Assembly (NCBI GenBank): GCA_943325005.2
Contig: CALPNT020000004.1
Coordinates: 1-47,961 of the forward strand
DNA from: Bifidobacterium breve
GTDB lineage: Bacteria; Cyanobacteriota; Cyanobacteriia; PCC-6307; Cyanobiaceae
DNA length: 47,961 nt
Reading direction: 5' to 3'
The first letter of the stretch is position 1, and every line of letters begins with the position of its first letter. Shown here in pieces: positions 37,673 through 47,961 of the stretch. The translations under genes were made by a program, and so were the position numbers. Below the pieces are notes generated by a model, which worked only from the letters and a program-made list of their open reading frames with translations, was not told where the DNA came from and did not search any database.

Positions 37673-39121
37673 GTGAGCGCCGGCACCCTCTACGACAAAG
37701 TCTGGGAGCTGCACCGGGTTGCCGAGCTGCCCGGCGGCGCCACCCAGCTGTTCATCGGCCTGCATCTCATCCATGAGGTGACCAGCCCCCAGGCGTTTTC
37801 GGCCCTGCGGGATCTGGGCCTGGGGGTGCGCCATCCCGAGCGCACCGTGGCCACGGTGGATCACATCGTGCCGACCACCTCCCAGGCGCGGCCGTTCGCT
37901 GATCCGCTGGCCGAAGAGATGCTGGCCACCCTGGAGCGCAATTGCGCCGAGCACGGCATCACCCTGCATGGCCTGGGCAGCGGCCGCCAGGGCATCGTGC
38001 ACGTGATCGCCCCCGAACTCGGCCTCACCCAGCCCGGCATGACCGTGGCCTGCGGTGATTCCCACACCTCCACCCACGGCGCCTTCGGCGCGATCGCCTT
38101 CGGCATCGGCACCAGCCAGGTGCGCGATGTGCTCGCCAGTCAGAGCTTGGCGATGAACAAGCTCAAGGTGCGCCGCATCCGGGTGGAGGGCGCCCTGCAG
38201 AGCGGTGTTGCCGCCAAGGATTTGATCCTGCACATCATTCGGATGCTGGGGGTCAAGGCTGGTGTGGGCTACGCCTATGAATTCGCCGGTGGAACCATCG
38301 AGGCGCTCTCGATGGAGGAGCGCATGACCCTCTGCAACATGGCGATCGAGGGCGGCGCCCGCTGTGGCTATGTCAATCCCGATGCCACCACCTTCGCCTA
38401 CCTGCAGGGCAGACCGCAGGCGCCGGTGGGTGAGGCCTGGGCCCGGGCGGTGGACTGGTGGCGCTCCCTGGCCAGTGGTGCTGAGGCTGTCTTTGACGAT
38501 GAGGTGGTGTTCGATGCCGCTCTGATTGCGCCCACCGTCACCTGGGGCATCACCCCGGCCCAGGGCATCGGCGTCAACGAGACGGTGCCCACCGCCGCAC
38601 AGCTGGAGCCCGATGAGCGACCGATCGCCGAGGAGGCCTACCGCTACATGGACCTGGTACCGGGGGCACCGATTGCCGGGGTGCCGGTGGATGTCTGCTT
38701 CATCGGCAGCTGCACCAACGGCCGCCTCAGTGATCTGCGGGCCGCCGCCGCCGTGGCCAAGGGCCGCCAGGTGGCTCCTGGCATCAAGGCGTTCGTGGTG
38801 CCGGGATCGGAGCAGGTGGCCGCCGCCGCCGAGGCCGAGGGTCTCGATGCGGTGTTCCGCGCCGCCGGCTTCGAATGGCGCGAGCCCGGTTGCTCGATGT
38901 GCCTGGCGATGAATCCGGATCGGCTCGAGGGCCGCCAGATCAGCGCTAGCTCCTCCAACCGCAACTTCAAGGGTCGCCAGGGCTCCGCCAGTGGCCGCAC
39001 CCTGCTGATGAGCCCGGCGATGGTGGCCGCCGCTGCCGTCTGTGGCCACGTCGCGGATGTGCGGGATCTGCTGCCCGCCACCCCTGCCGCTTCTCCGTCC
39101 CCTGCCAGCCCGAGTCGATGA
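37673..39121 (+). CDS. leuC: 3-isopropylmalate dehydratase large subunit (GTG start)
   Basis: [87 protein letters not shown]. Confidence 0.97.
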   Translation: MSAGTLYDKVWELHRVAELPGGATQLFIGLHLIHEVTSPQAFSALRDLGLGVRHPERTVATVDHIVPTTSQARPFADPLAEEMLATLERNCAEHGITLHGLGSGRQGIVHVIAPELGLTQPGMTVACGDSHTSTHGAFGAIAFGIGTSQVRDVLASQSLAMNKLKVRRIRVEGALQSGVAAKDLILHIIRMLGVKAGVGYAYEFAGGTIEALSMEERMTLCNMAIEGGARCGYVNPDATTFAYLQGRPQAPVGEAWARAVDWWRSLASGAEAVFDDEVVFDAALIAPTVTWGITPAQGIGVNETVPTAAQLEPDERPIAEEAYRYMDLVPGAPIAGVPVDVCFIGSCTNGRLSDLRAAAAVAKGRQVAPGIKAFVVPGSEQVAAAAEAEGLDAVFRAAGFEWREPGCSMCLAMNPDRLEGRQISASSSNRNFKGRQGSASGRTLLMSPAMVAAAAVCGHVADVRDLLPATPAASPSPASPSR

Positions 39122-39792
39122 GTAGCTCAGTCCAGCCAGGGGCGGCCAGCCCCGCCCCATTCCCCAGTGGTCCGATCCCGAGCTGCCGCGGCCGCGCTGT
39201 GGCTGTGGTCGGCGACGATATCGACACCGACCGGATCATCCCCGCTCGCTTTCTCAAGTGCGTCAGTTTTGAAGCGCTGGCGGCCGGCGCCTTCGCCGAC
39301 GACCGCCGTGAGCTGCAGGGTGACCATCCGTTCGACCGACCCCAGCATCAGGGCGCTGCGATCCTGCTGGTCAACCGCAATTTCGGCTGTGGCTCCAGCC
39401 GTGAACATGCGCCCCAGGCGTTGATGCGCTGGGGGATCCGGGCGCTGATCGGGGAGAGCTTTTCGGAGATCTTCTTCGGCAATTGCCTGGTGATGGGCAT
39501 TCCCTGTCTCACGGCCAGCCATGCCGATGCCCTGGCCCTGCAGCAGGCGATCGCCACCGATCCAGCGGCCGAGGTGGTGCTGGAGCTGGAAGCCCTCGAG
39601 GTGCGTCTGCTCGGCAGCGTCGAGTCCCCTGGCGAGCGCCGCTGGTCCCTGAGCCTGGCCCAGGGCCCCCATCGCATGTTGGTGACCGGTCAGTGGGATG
39701 GCACCAGCCAGCTGGTGGCCCAAGATGAGGCACTCAGGCGCACCGCCAGCCGGCTCCCTTACCTGAGTTCCTTCGTTGCTGGATCAAGCTGA
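39118..39792 (+). CDS. leuD: 3-isopropylmalate dehydratase small subunit
   Basis: [59 protein letters not shown] overlap with leuC. Confidence 0.96.
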   Translation: MSSSVQPGAASPAPFPSGPIPSCRGRAVAVVGDDIDTDRIIPARFLKCVSFEALAAGAFADDRRELQGDHPFDRPQHQGAAILLVNRNFGCGSSREHAPQALMRWGIRALIGESFSEIFFGNCLVMGIPCLTASHADALALQQAIATDPAAEVVLELEALEVRLLGSVESPGERRWSLSLAQGPHRMLVTGQWDGTSQLVAQDEALRRTASRLPYLSSFVAGSS

Positions 39793-39855
39793 TCGGGCTG
39801 GGTGCAGCCAGATCAGCCTGGGTGCAGCCAGATCAGCCTGGTCGCAGCTGGTCAG
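39788..39855. repeat. 20-bp tandem repeat between convergent leuD and the DUF3769 gene
   Basis: GGTGCAGCCAGATCAGCCTG at 39801-39820 and identically at 39821-39840, with degenerate flanks. Confidence 0.9.
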
Positions 39856-42800
39856 AAGGGGCGGTTCAGGATCGCCTGGCTGGGGTTGTAGGTGTAGGGG
39901 ACGAAGGGGCGGCCGGTGCCCTTGAAGTTGAAGTCGTTGAGCTTGATCCGCAGGCCGCCGAGGCCGTCGTAGGGGCTGTAAAAGAGGCCGATCTCGTAGG
40001 CGCGCCGTTGCCAGCGCAGCTCCAGGTAGGAGCCGGTGACGTCGCCGTAGTTCGGTGAATTGGGATCGACGTTCAGGCCGAGGCCACCGCTGAACACCAG
40101 CGGGCCCACCAGTTGCTGAGTCAGGCCGATGCCGAGGGTGTTGAGGTCCACGGCCCGGTCGAAGCTCAGGGGGCTGATGCCCTGCTTGAGGGTGCCGCCG
40201 CCGGTGATCGTGAGCTGGGTGTAATCAAGGAAGGGGCGCACGAAGTGGCCCAGGGTGAGGGTGGGGCCACCCGAGAGGCCGATGGTGTTCTGGTTGGTGC
40301 CATCGCCGTAATAGGCCATCGTGCCCAACACGTTGGCGTTGAGGCTCAGGCCGGGTATCACCGGTTGGGCGGTGTTGAGGAAGGCTTTGTCGACCGTGAG
40401 CGCGGCCGGTTTGCCGGTCCAGAGGTTGTAGCTGAGGTTGACGGAGCCGATGGCATTGGCCCGCCAGAGATCGCTGAGATTGGTGCTTTGGTAAGGGTTG
40501 CTCTGGTAGTTGCCGACGCCGGCCCGCCAGTAGTAACTAGTGCTCAGTCGGCCCCAGGCTGGCAGGATGCCGGTGTCGTCGAAGGACACACCGTAAGCGG
40601 TGTAGATGTCCTGTTCGCCGAGAGTGCCGTTCCAGGTGCGGAAGCGGTAGGCCCCGAACAGCCGGGCGGTGGTATCCCCCAGCAGCGGCACGCGAAGGTT
40701 GCGTGCCATCTCAGCCCAGCTACGCGTGCCATCCGGGATGTTCTCCGGATTGAAGGTGGAGAGTTCCAACCGGGCGCTGGTGTTGAAACCCAGCAGTGGT
40801 CCATTCAGCTTGGCCTCCAGGCCGAACAGGTCGCTGGTGGTCGCTGGTTGATACACCCCGGCGGATTGCACCGGCTGGCCGGGCAGGGGATACACCTCGG
40901 TGCTGCCGTTGATGGCCCGTTGTGCCAGGAACTGGGGTTCCAGGGTCAAGGTGGTGGTGCCTTTGGCGCCGAAGGCAATGGGAAGCTTGTAGCCGAGGTA
41001 ATAACCGTCGCGGTCTTCTTGGTCGTAGCTGAACACCAGGCGGTTGTCGACGTCTTCCTGTTTTTGGATCGTGGTGCTGCGCGTCACCGAGATCGGCAGC
41101 CGATCCTCCAGCCGCAGGCGATTGCGGGAGGCCTTGATCACCGTGTCGCCATTGGCCTGGAGTGTGGCCACCACGTTCTCCGAATCCAGCCACGACTGGG
41201 CGGGGGTGAAGGGGTCGTTGCTGAAGCCGACGCGATCGCCGCTGAAGGTGGTGGGCGTGATGCGCAGGCGCCGGGCTTGGAAGCGCCAGCGGCTGATCGT
41301 GCCGCGCACCAGTTGTTTGTTGCTCGAGGTGGAGAGACTGCTGAGCTGGCTGGGCCGGACACCGCCGAAGTTGTTGGCGGTGTCGGTGGAGAGGGAGGAA
41401 TTGGGGAAGCCCCGGCGCCGCTCGGCCACCAGGCTCTGCTGGAACTGCACGTTGGTGACGCGTTGATCGAGCGCAGCGATCGCCACCTGGCGTTGGCGCT
41501 CCTGTTCCCAGGCCGCGGCCCAGGTGCCCTGGCGCGTCATGGGCCGCTGGTTGGCGCTCTGGGGGCTGGCGGCTTGGGGGCCGCCCGTGGTGCCCGGGGC
41601 GGTGGCTGTTACGGCTGGACCCGTTCCTGCGGCCGGGGCCGGGGCCTTGGTCAGGCGCCTGGGGCCCATGGTCACCACCTGCAGTTGATCGGCCAGGCTC
41701 TCTGGCTTGTCCTGGCCGGGCTCTGGTGCCCCGGGGCATCCCTGGGCCGGCGGTAGGTCCAGCGGCGGCACGAACGGCTTGGCCTGACCCCAGCGGTAGC
41801 GCAGGCCGAGCAGGTAGGCGTTGCTGCCTTCGCTCACCCCGCTGTACACCCCATAGGCGCCGGAGCGATGGTGGATGCGGCCGACGGCGGACCAGCGCGG
41901 GTTGACCAGCGCTTCGACCTCAAAGGCCAGGTAGTTGAGGAAGGTGCTGTAATTTTTGCGGAAGGTTTTTTCGTAGTTGCTCGGCCGGCTGAGCAGGCTG
42001 ACGCCCTCGACGAAATAAAGGTTCAGCCAGGGTTGCAGCCACAGCCGTGCGCCGAAGCCCACCGTCGCCTCGGCGAAGCTCTGGGCGGGCGTATCGGCAT
42101 TGGGAACCGCCTGGTTGTAGGGGCCCCCGGGCTGCTGGGCGGCTTTGTGGCCGAGCAGGTTGGCGTCCAGTTCCAGAGCCAGCGGACCGGCATCGATCAG
42201 GCGACGCTGCAGGCCCACTCCGGTCAGGTATTCCGGCCGCGCTCGACCCTTGAAAATGAAGGTGTCGCCGAAGTTGGCGGCGAACATCTGGCCTGCCCAG
42301 GTGGTCACGGCCCAGGGGTAGGGGTGCCACTGGGGTGGGGCCGGAATCGTCGGTGGACAGGCCAGCGGCTCCGCCGGTGTCAGCGGTACCGAGGGCATGG
42401 TGGCCAGGTCAAAGTCGGTCTGGCTGCCGTCGAGATCGAGCACGCCGTAGACGTCCTCCAGTTCACCCCTGCCTTCCAGCAGGCTGTAGCGCAGCCGGCT
42501 GGCCTGCATGTACTGCATGCCCCGCTGCAGGCGGACGCTGCCATAGGCGTAGAGCGTGCGCGATTCGGTGTCGATCTCAATCCGGTCGGCCAGCAGCCTG
42601 GCGCCCGCCAGCTGGGCTGAAACATGGCCGCTGCTGACGAAACGACGCATCTGGGCGTCGTAGCCCTGGCGATCGGCCTTGAGCTCCAGATCCAACGGCA
42701 CGGCCGCAGTCAGGACGGGGGAGGGCGCTGCGGCAGCTGGTTTGGTGCGGAGGTCAGCCGCAGTGCCTGGCTTGCTCGCCGCGGCTGGTTTGGCGGCCGA

Positions 42801-43085
42801 TCCGTCCGGCTCCACAGCGGTGGGCGCCGCGGCGAAGGGATTCAGATTCGCCGGCAGCCTGGTGGAGCCGGGAGGGCTGTCCTGGTCGGCAGCAGTCGGT
42901 GTCTGGGCCAGGGGAAGTGGCCCGTCCAGCGGCGGCGGCGGCTCAATCGGATAGGAGGCTGGGGGCTGGGGCCGCTGGATCAGGTCCTGAGCCTGGGCCG
43001 GTTGGGCACCCAGCAACAGAACTCCGGCCAGCCCAAGACCGGCAACGGTTGTGGCCCTGCGGACTGTCCGGTTGGGAGGCAGCAC
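39852..43085 (-). CDS. DUF3769 protein, LptD/OstA-like outer-membrane assembly protein
   Basis: Signal peptide (TTVAGLGLAGVLLLGAQPAQA), OstA-like LELKADRQGYDAQMRRFVSSGHVSAQLAGARLLADRIEIDTESRTLYAYGSVRLQRG, C-terminal beta-rich region. Confidence 0.88.
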   Translation of the reverse strand: MLPPNRTVRRATTVAGLGLAGVLLLGAQPAQAQDLIQRPQPPASYPIEPPPPLDGPLPLAQTPTAADQDSPPGSTRLPANLNPFAAAPTAVEPDGSAAKPAAASKPGTAADLRTKPAAAAPSPVLTAAVPLDLELKADRQGYDAQMRRFVSSGHVSAQLAGARLLADRIEIDTESRTLYAYGSVRLQRGMQYMQASRLRYSLLEGRGELEDVYGVLDLDGSQTDFDLATMPSVPLTPAEPLACPPTIPAPPQWHPYPWAVTTWAGQMFAANFGDTFIFKGRARPEYLTGVGLQRRLIDAGPLALELDANLLGHKAAQQPGGPYNQAVPNADTPAQSFAEATVGFGARLWLQPWLNLYFVEGVSLLSRPSNYEKTFRKNYSTFLNYLAFEVEALVNPRWSAVGRIHHRSGAYGVYSGVSEGSNAYLLGLRYRWGQAKPFVPPLDLPPAQGCPGAPEPGQDKPESLADQLQVVTMGPRRLTKAPAPAAGTGPAVTATAPGTTGGPQAASPQSANQRPMTRQGTWAAAWEQERQRQVAIAALDQRVTNVQFQQSLVAERRRGFPNSSLSTDTANNFGGVRPSQLSSLSTSSNKQLVRGTISRWRFQARRLRITPTTFSGDRVGFSNDPFTPAQSWLDSENVVATLQANGDTVIKASRNRLRLEDRLPISVTRSTTIQKQEDVDNRLVFSYDQEDRDGYYLGYKLPIAFGAKGTTTLTLEPQFLAQRAINGSTEVYPLPGQPVQSAGVYQPATTSDLFGLEAKLNGPLLGFNTSARLELSTFNPENIPDGTRSWAEMARNLRVPLLGDTTARLFGAYRFRTWNGTLGEQDIYTAYGVSFDDTGILPAWGRLSTSYYWRAGVGNYQSNPYQSTNLSDLWRANAIGSVNLSYNLWTGKPAALTVDKAFLNTAQPVIPGLSLNANVLGTMAYYGDGTNQNTIGLSGGPTLTLGHFVRPFLDYTQLTITGGGTLKQGISPLSFDRAVDLNTLGIGLTQQLVGPLVFSGGLGLNVDPNSPNYGDVTGSYLELRWQRRAYEIGLFYSPYDGLGGLRIKLNDFNFKGTGRPFVPYTYNPSQAILNRPF

Positions 43086-43213
43086 AGGGAGCCGGGAATC
43101 GTGGGTCAGGTCGCCGGCGATCCTGCCACGTGGGTCAACAGGACCGTGGTTGGCTCAGACCGGTTGTTGTGATGGGTGCCTCCCGGATTCAGTCGGGATG
43201 GAGCGGCTTGGGT

Positions 43214-43333
43214 TCAGTCTTCGAGATCCTTGCGGCTGGGGGTGCGGCTGGGATCGCTGGCCAGGAAGCCGAACACGAAGATCCCGATAAAGAAGAAAAC
43301 GACCGAGTAGACCGAGATCTTGAGGGCGAGCAT
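43214..43333 (-). CDS. psbI: Photosystem II reaction center protein I
   Basis: [39 protein letters not shown]. Confidence 0.96.
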   Translation of the reverse strand: MLALKISVYSVVFFFIGIFVFGFLASDPSRTPSRKDLED

Positions 43334-43432
43334 GGCTGTCCGGCGGGTGACAGGGAGTGACAGGCGCCGGGAGGGGTCTGGTGGACCCAACGGCAGCCGC
43401 GTCATCCTATGGGGCTTGAATGGCCATCCAAG

Positions 43433-46400
43433 ATGGCAGGGGGCCTGGAGCAGCGTCTTCCTGCCTGGATTGAAACGTTTCAGTCACGTTTGCCCTTGGA
43501 CCCAACCCTTGATCTCCAGTCCCTCTGGCTCGCGCAGCGGGGGGCCGCCGGCCCTCAGCCGGCTCTTGAAGATCCCTGGGGGCGGGCCCAGCGGCCCGAC
43601 TGGGCAGCCCGCGGCCTGATCATCTGGCCCCGGGGCGGCCAGTGGCTGCAGCTGCGCTTGCGCCTGGTCTGTGATCAAGCCTGGCGCGCCCTCGGGCCCG
43701 AGCGGGCGGTGGCGCGTCTCTGTCTGCGCTGGTGGGCGGATGGGATGGCGTTGCTGGTCGACGGGCAGCCCATTCATGGCGGTGATCTGTTCGATACCGC
43801 CTGTCGCTGGCCCCTGCCCGAGCGCTGGTGGGCGGGCGAGCCCCTGGAGCTGGAGCTGCGCTTGCGCAGTCCCTGCCACGACGACGGCGCCCTGATCCAT
43901 AGCCGGCTGGAACTCGAGCCGCTCGATCCGGCTGATCCCGACGGCCTGCTGGCCCCCAGCCTGGCGGCCCTGGCGGCGCTGCGACGGCAACGGGGCTGCC
44001 CCGAGGCAGCCCCCAGCGGATCCGTGCAGGTTCTCGGTCATGCCCATCTTGATCTCGCCTGGCTCTGGCCGGTGGCCGACACCTGGCGGGCGGCCGAGCG
44101 CACCTTCGTCTCCACCCTGGCGCTGATGGAGCGCTTCCCGCAGCTCCATTTCGGCCATTCGACCCCGGCTCTCTACGCCTGGCTGGAGCTGCAGCGGCCT
44201 GCCCTGTTCGCCCGCATTCGTGCGGCGATGCGGGCTGGCCGCTGGGAGCCGCTGAATGGGCCCTGGGTTGAGAGCGACTGCGTGCTGATCGATACCGCCT
44301 CGCTGCTGCGCCAGTTTCAGGAGGGGCAGCACTACAGCCAGCGGGCCTTCCCGGAGTGGAGCCACAACCTGGCCTGGTTGCCCGACAGCTTTGGTTTCGC
44401 CGCCGGCCTGCCGGCCGTGGCGGCCGCCACCGGGGTGCGCTGGTTCTGCACCCACAAGCTGGCCTGGAACGCCACCAACCCCTTCCCCCATCGCCTGTTC
44501 CGCTGGCGCAGTCGCTGCGGCAGCGAGGTGCTGGCCCTGATGACGGCGCCGATCGGTACCGATGGTGATCCGCTGGCGATCGAGACCTTCCGCCTGGACT
44601 GGCAGCGGGCCACCGGGATCGGCGAGGCCCTCTGGCTGCCGGGGGTCGGTGATCACGGGGGTGGACCCACCGCTGAGCTGCTGGAGCAGCTGGCGTTGTG
44701 GCAGGAGCAACCGGCCGCCGTGCCCCAGCAGCACGGCACCCTGCGCGCCTATCTCGAGCGGCTGGAACCCCTGGCGCCCCAGTTACCGGTCTGGCGGGAT
44801 GAGCTCTATCTGGAGCTGCACCGCGGTTGTGCCACCAGCCGGCCGGATCAGAAGCGGCACAACCGCAGCCTGGAGCGGCTGCTGCGCGAGGCGGAGCTGG
44901 CCCGGGCCTTGCTCCTGGCCGTGGGCGGGCAGGGCGAGACGGCAATCGACTGGCGGCCCCTGCTGTTCCAGCAGTTTCACGACATCTTGCCGGGCACCTC
45001 GATTCCGGAGGTGTTCGAGCAGGCCGAGCCCCAATGGCGGGCGGCCCGTCGTCGCAGCCGCGTCCAGCGCGACCGGGATCTGCAGGCGCTCCTGGCCGGG
45101 GTGGAGCCCGTTGTGTCCGCCCGGGATGCTGGCCTGGCCCAGCCTGCCGATCCACCGACAGCCCGAGTGCTGCCAGGCCCGCCGGCGGCTCGTTCGTGGA
45201 CAGAACTCCAACGGGCGGGTACCGCCCTGGAGAGCCTGGGGGCTGGCGGCGGAGCCGCCGGCGCTCAGCCCCGCGACCAGCTCTGGTGGCTGGCCCAGCT
45301 GCAGACCCTGCCGGCCACGGTCCGCACCCTGCGGCTGCCCCCCGGTGCCTGGGGCCTGCTCCAGCCCGACGGACTGGAGCAGGCCCTGCCGGCCCAGGCC
45401 GCTGCCGAGGGGGGCGTCTGGGTTCAGTTGCCTGTGCCCGCCGGCGTGGCGGTGCTGGCTCTGCGGCGCCGGCGGGCCGGCGTGACCTTGGCTGCTGCCG
45501 GGGGGCTTGCGGCACCGCCAGGACCTTTGCCGTCACCAGAGCCGCTGCTGCCGCCACTGAATCCGCAGAATCCGCCCACGCCACAGCCACCACCAGCTCG
45601 GCAGCAGCCAGCGCCACCACGGCCAGAACAGCAGCCGGTGCAGTTCGTGCCTGCCCCTGAGCTCGGGCCCGACCATTGGCGGCTCGGTAATGGCCTGATC
45701 GAGGCGGTGATCGGGCCGGCGGGCCTGGAGCAGCTGCTTGCCGGTTCGGGCGCTGGGCTGGGTGAATCCCTGCTGGCGAGCCCCTTGCGCTGGCAGCGCT
45801 GGGCCGATCGGGGCGAGTTCTGGGATGCCTGGGATCTCGCTGCCGACCACCGCCACCATCCCCTCCCCTGGGAGTGGCAGGGCCCGGCCGAGCTGATCAG
45901 CGCTGGTCCGCTGGCCGTCCAGCTGCGCTGGCGCGGCAGGGTCGGGGCGAGCCCGGTGCGGCTGGAGCTGCGCTTGCTGGCCGGCAGCCCCTGGCTGGAG
46001 CTGCTGCTCTGCCAGCACTGGCGCCAGCGCCATGAGCTGTTGCAACTGGAGATCCCCCTGGCCCGTAAGGCCGAGCGCTGGGCGGCCGACACCAGTGCTG
46101 GCGTGATCGAGCGACCGGCCGCGGCGCGCACGCCGCGGGAGCAGGCCCGCTGGGAGGTGCCGGCGATCAGCTGGGTTGCCGCGGCTGGAGTGGCGGTGCT
46201 GCTGGATGGCCCCCAGGGGGTCTCGGCGGCGGCCGATCGTCTCAGCGTTTCGCTGCTGAGGGCCCCCACCTGGCCCGATCCCGGCGCCGACAACGGCTGG
46301 CAGCGCCAGCGCCTGGGCCTGATGGCCGCGCCGGCGGGCTGGCGGCCGGCGCGGGTGCCCCAGCAGGCGCGTCGGCTGCGGGAACCGCTCTGGCTGCGCC

Positions 46401-46861
46401 CGCGCCAGTTGGCTGAATCCAGGGAGGCCGGAGCCTTGCAGACGGAGGCTTGTCCGGTGGCTGGCCATGGCTGGCACTGGCCGGTTTTGCCGCCCCTGGG
46501 CGATGACCTGCGGCTGGTGGGATTGCGCCCCGCCACCTCCACGGCCACAGCCGCTGCCACCGGATCTGTGGCTGAATCTGCCTCTGCGGCCTCGCCAAGG
46601 CCTGCCGCTGGCCTGCTCAGCCGCGAGGTGTACGACTTGGATCAGCTCGTTACGGATCAACCCGGCGGCGCTGAGCTGGTGCTGAGTGTTCAGAACGAAG
46701 GGCCCTGCCGGCGTCGGCTGGAGCTGGGAGCCGCTTGGCAGGTGCTGGAACGGCTTGACGGACTCGATCGCCCCTGGTCAGGGGCTGGCGACAACCTGCT
46801 GGTGAGGCCCTGGCAGCTGGCTTTCTGGCGCATCCGCTGGCGGTCATCAGCCGCGGGTTGA
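43433..46861 (+). CDS. Alpha-mannosidase (GH38)
   Basis: [86 protein letters not shown]. Contains a Pro/Gln-rich insertion. Start is either 43409 or 43433. Confidence 0.92.
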   Translation: MAGGLEQRLPAWIETFQSRLPLDPTLDLQSLWLAQRGAAGPQPALEDPWGRAQRPDWAARGLIIWPRGGQWLQLRLRLVCDQAWRALGPERAVARLCLRWWADGMALLVDGQPIHGGDLFDTACRWPLPERWWAGEPLELELRLRSPCHDDGALIHSRLELEPLDPADPDGLLAPSLAALAALRRQRGCPEAAPSGSVQVLGHAHLDLAWLWPVADTWRAAERTFVSTLALMERFPQLHFGHSTPALYAWLELQRPALFARIRAAMRAGRWEPLNGPWVESDCVLIDTASLLRQFQEGQHYSQRAFPEWSHNLAWLPDSFGFAAGLPAVAAATGVRWFCTHKLAWNATNPFPHRLFRWRSRCGSEVLALMTAPIGTDGDPLAIETFRLDWQRATGIGEALWLPGVGDHGGGPTAELLEQLALWQEQPAAVPQQHGTLRAYLERLEPLAPQLPVWRDELYLELHRGCATSRPDQKRHNRSLERLLREAELARALLLAVGGQGETAIDWRPLLFQQFHDILPGTSIPEVFEQAEPQWRAARRRSRVQRDRDLQALLAGVEPVVSARDAGLAQPADPPTARVLPGPPAARSWTELQRAGTALESLGAGGGAAGAQPRDQLWWLAQLQTLPATVRTLRLPPGAWGLLQPDGLEQALPAQAAAEGGVWVQLPVPAGVAVLALRRRRAGVTLAAAGGLAAPPGPLPSPEPLLPPLNPQNPPTPQPPPARQQPAPPRPEQQPVQFVPAPELGPDHWRLGNGLIEAVIGPAGLEQLLAGSGAGLGESLLASPLRWQRWADRGEFWDAWDLAADHRHHPLPWEWQGPAELISAGPLAVQLRWRGRVGASPVRLELRLLAGSPWLELLLCQHWRQRHELLQLEIPLARKAERWAADTSAGVIERPAAARTPREQARWEVPAISWVAAAGVAVLLDGPQGVSAAADRLSVSLLRAPTWPDPGADNGWQRQRLGLMAAPAGWRPARVPQQARRLREPLWLRPRQLAESREAGALQTEACPVAGHGWHWPVLPPLGDDLRLVGLRPATSTATAAATGSVAESASAASPRPAAGLLSREVYDLDQLVTDQPGGAELVLSVQNEGPCRRRLELGAAWQVLERLDGLDRPWSGAGDNLLVRPWQLAFWRIRWRSSAAG

Positions 46862-46932
46862 GGTCCCGGGCTGGCTGAGCGGCCTGGGGTCGACCTCAGC
46901 TTCCTGAACCGAGGACCAGGACTCGCCTGGGC

Positions 46933-47082
46933 TCAGTCTTCGTGGTCGTCGAAGGGGTCGGTGAGCTGCTTCGAGGGGGGGCCGAAGGCGGTGTAAACGC
47001 CGAAACCGGTGAGCGCCAGCAGGACCGTCAGCACGGCGATCGCGACGGAGAGGGCGGGAGAGCTGCTGCTGGAGGGATCCAT
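46933..47082 (-). CDS. psbN: PsbN (photosystem II assembly-related small protein)
   Basis: [49 protein letters not shown]. Divergent from psbH. Missing from the supplied ORF track, probably because of a length cutoff. Confidence 0.95.
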   Translation of the reverse strand: MDPSSSSSPALSVAIAVLTVLLALTGFGVYTAFGPPSKQLTDPFDDHED

Positions 47083-47234
47083 GGGGAGTGGTGGGGGGTG
47101 GGGTTCGGGCTGGCTGGGCTGGGAGGGGCCGCGAGGTGGCCGAGCATCACAACTCCCGACAGCCCGCCGCAGTGCGGCCGGCGAGGCCCTTACAGTAACC
47201 AGAACGATCTTCTGCTTGAGAGCACCGATCTGCC

Positions 47235-47435
47235 ATGGCTCAACGCACCCGCCTGGGAGACATCCTGCGTCCGCTCAACTCTGAATACGGCAAGGTGGTT
47301 CCCGGCTGGGGCACCACGCCGGTGATGGGCATCTTCATGGCCCTGTTCCTCGTCTTCCTGCTGGTCATCCTGCAGCTGTACAACAAGTCCCTGCTGCTTG
47401 AGGGCATCACCGTTAACTGGAACGGCGTCGGCTGA
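47235..47435 (+). CDS. psbH: Photosystem II phosphoprotein H
   Basis: [62 protein letters not shown]. Confidence 0.97.
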   Translation: MAQRTRLGDILRPLNSEYGKVVPGWGTTPVMGIFMALFLVFLLVILQLYNKSLLLEGITVNWNGVG

Positions 47436-47464
47436 ACTCTCGGCGATTTCCGCCCCCAGCATCC

Positions 47465-47812
47465 ATGAATATCTTCGGTATCGGACTGCCAGAGATGGCG
47501 GTGATCGCCGCCATCGGTCTGCTGGTTTTCGGCCCCAAACGGCTTCCCGAACTGGGCAAGACCCTGGGACGCACGCTGCGGGGCTTCCAGTCGGCCTCCC
47601 AGGAATTTGAGCAGGAATTCCGCAGTGCCATCGCCTCCGGCGAAGCCTCCACCCCTTCGGCGGTTGCTCCTGGTCTGAGTGCAGTGACTGCGGCCCCGGC
47701 TCAGCCTGTCACGCCCCTCCCCGAAGTCAGCAGTCCCGCGGACGGCAGCAGCGCCCTCGACACCGGCAGCCTGGTTGAGGTCGGCTCCCGCTCTGACGAC
47801 TCCGTCGGCTGA
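47465..47812 (+). CDS. tatA: TatA/E family twin-arginine translocase subunit
   Basis: [48 protein letters not shown]. Confidence 0.93.
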   Translation: MNIFGIGLPEMAVIAAIGLLVFGPKRLPELGKTLGRTLRGFQSASQEFEQEFRSAIASGEASTPSAVAPGLSAVTAAPAQPVTPLPEVSSPADGSSALDTGSLVEVGSRSDDSVG

Positions 47813-47831
47813 AGCGCTCACTCAACTCCCC

Positions 47832-47961
47832 GTGGATCTGCAACTGCTGGTCGGTCTTGGCAATCCCGGCGATCGTTACGCTGACACGCGCCATAACGTC
47901 GGTTTTATGGTGCTGGAGCGCTTGGCCAAAGCTGCTGGTACCTCCTTCCGTCCGCAGGCCC
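47832..47961 (+). CDS. pth: Peptidyl-tRNA hydrolase, N-terminal part (runs off the right edge)
   Basis: GTG start: [51 protein letters not shown] and TRHNVGF are diagnostic. Confidence 0.93.
   Translation, partial: MDLQLLVGLGNPGDRYADTRHNVGFMVLERLAKAAGTSFRPQA

Noticed and set aside
37559-39160. 533-aa minus-strand ORF
   Set aside because: Complementary to leuC; no domain motif.
40113-41756. 547-aa plus-strand ORF
   Set aside because: Antisense to the DUF3769/LptD-like gene; no domain motif.
43620-45620. 666-aa minus-strand ORF
   Set aside because: Antisense to GH38; Arg/Pro/Ala-rich shadow ORF.
1-47961. CRISPR array or canonical defence island
   Set aside because: No regularly spaced 25-40-bp direct repeats with unique spacers, and no cas, restriction-modification or toxin-antitoxin motifs were seen in the translated ORFs.

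Overview
The window is a GC-rich cyanobacterial chromosome segment of the Synechococcus/Cyanobium type. This is inferred from psbK, psbI, psbN, psbH and several cyanobacteria-typical DUF families (DUF1997, DUF2811, DUF3155, DUF3181, DUF3769, DUF4079). HIP1-type GCGATCGC octamers occur, for example at 1970 and 4838. Most of the window is ordinary core housekeeping: rdgB, a phosphoglucomutase/phosphomannomutase, pyrE-ygfZ, tgt-psbK, cobS, purH, ispH, sfsA, murJ, glyA, a MraY/WecA-like transferase, cinA, leuCD, an LptD-like DUF3769 protein, a GH38 mannosidase, psbN/psbH, tatA and pth (cut by the window edge). Two accessory patches stand out. (1) The left edge has the 5' end of an ISAs1-like transposase, degenerate repeats and a lone Nif11-like 54-aa peptide. 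(2) A decayed island follows tRNA(CAT) at 9.4-11.6 kb. It has a truncated integrase N-terminus, an IS1182-like transposase remnant with an in-frame TGA where the family usually has Trp, and an intact ORF fusing FKBP, RTX repeats and DUF4214. This fusion looks like a predicted type-I-secreted prolyl isomerase and is the best candidate for something under-described. I also found long perfect palindromes at convergent gene ends. One, at 14142-14177, encodes the stop codons of both converging genes. Short tandem duplications occur at several intergenic junctions. All family calls come from reading translated motifs; no database search was run.
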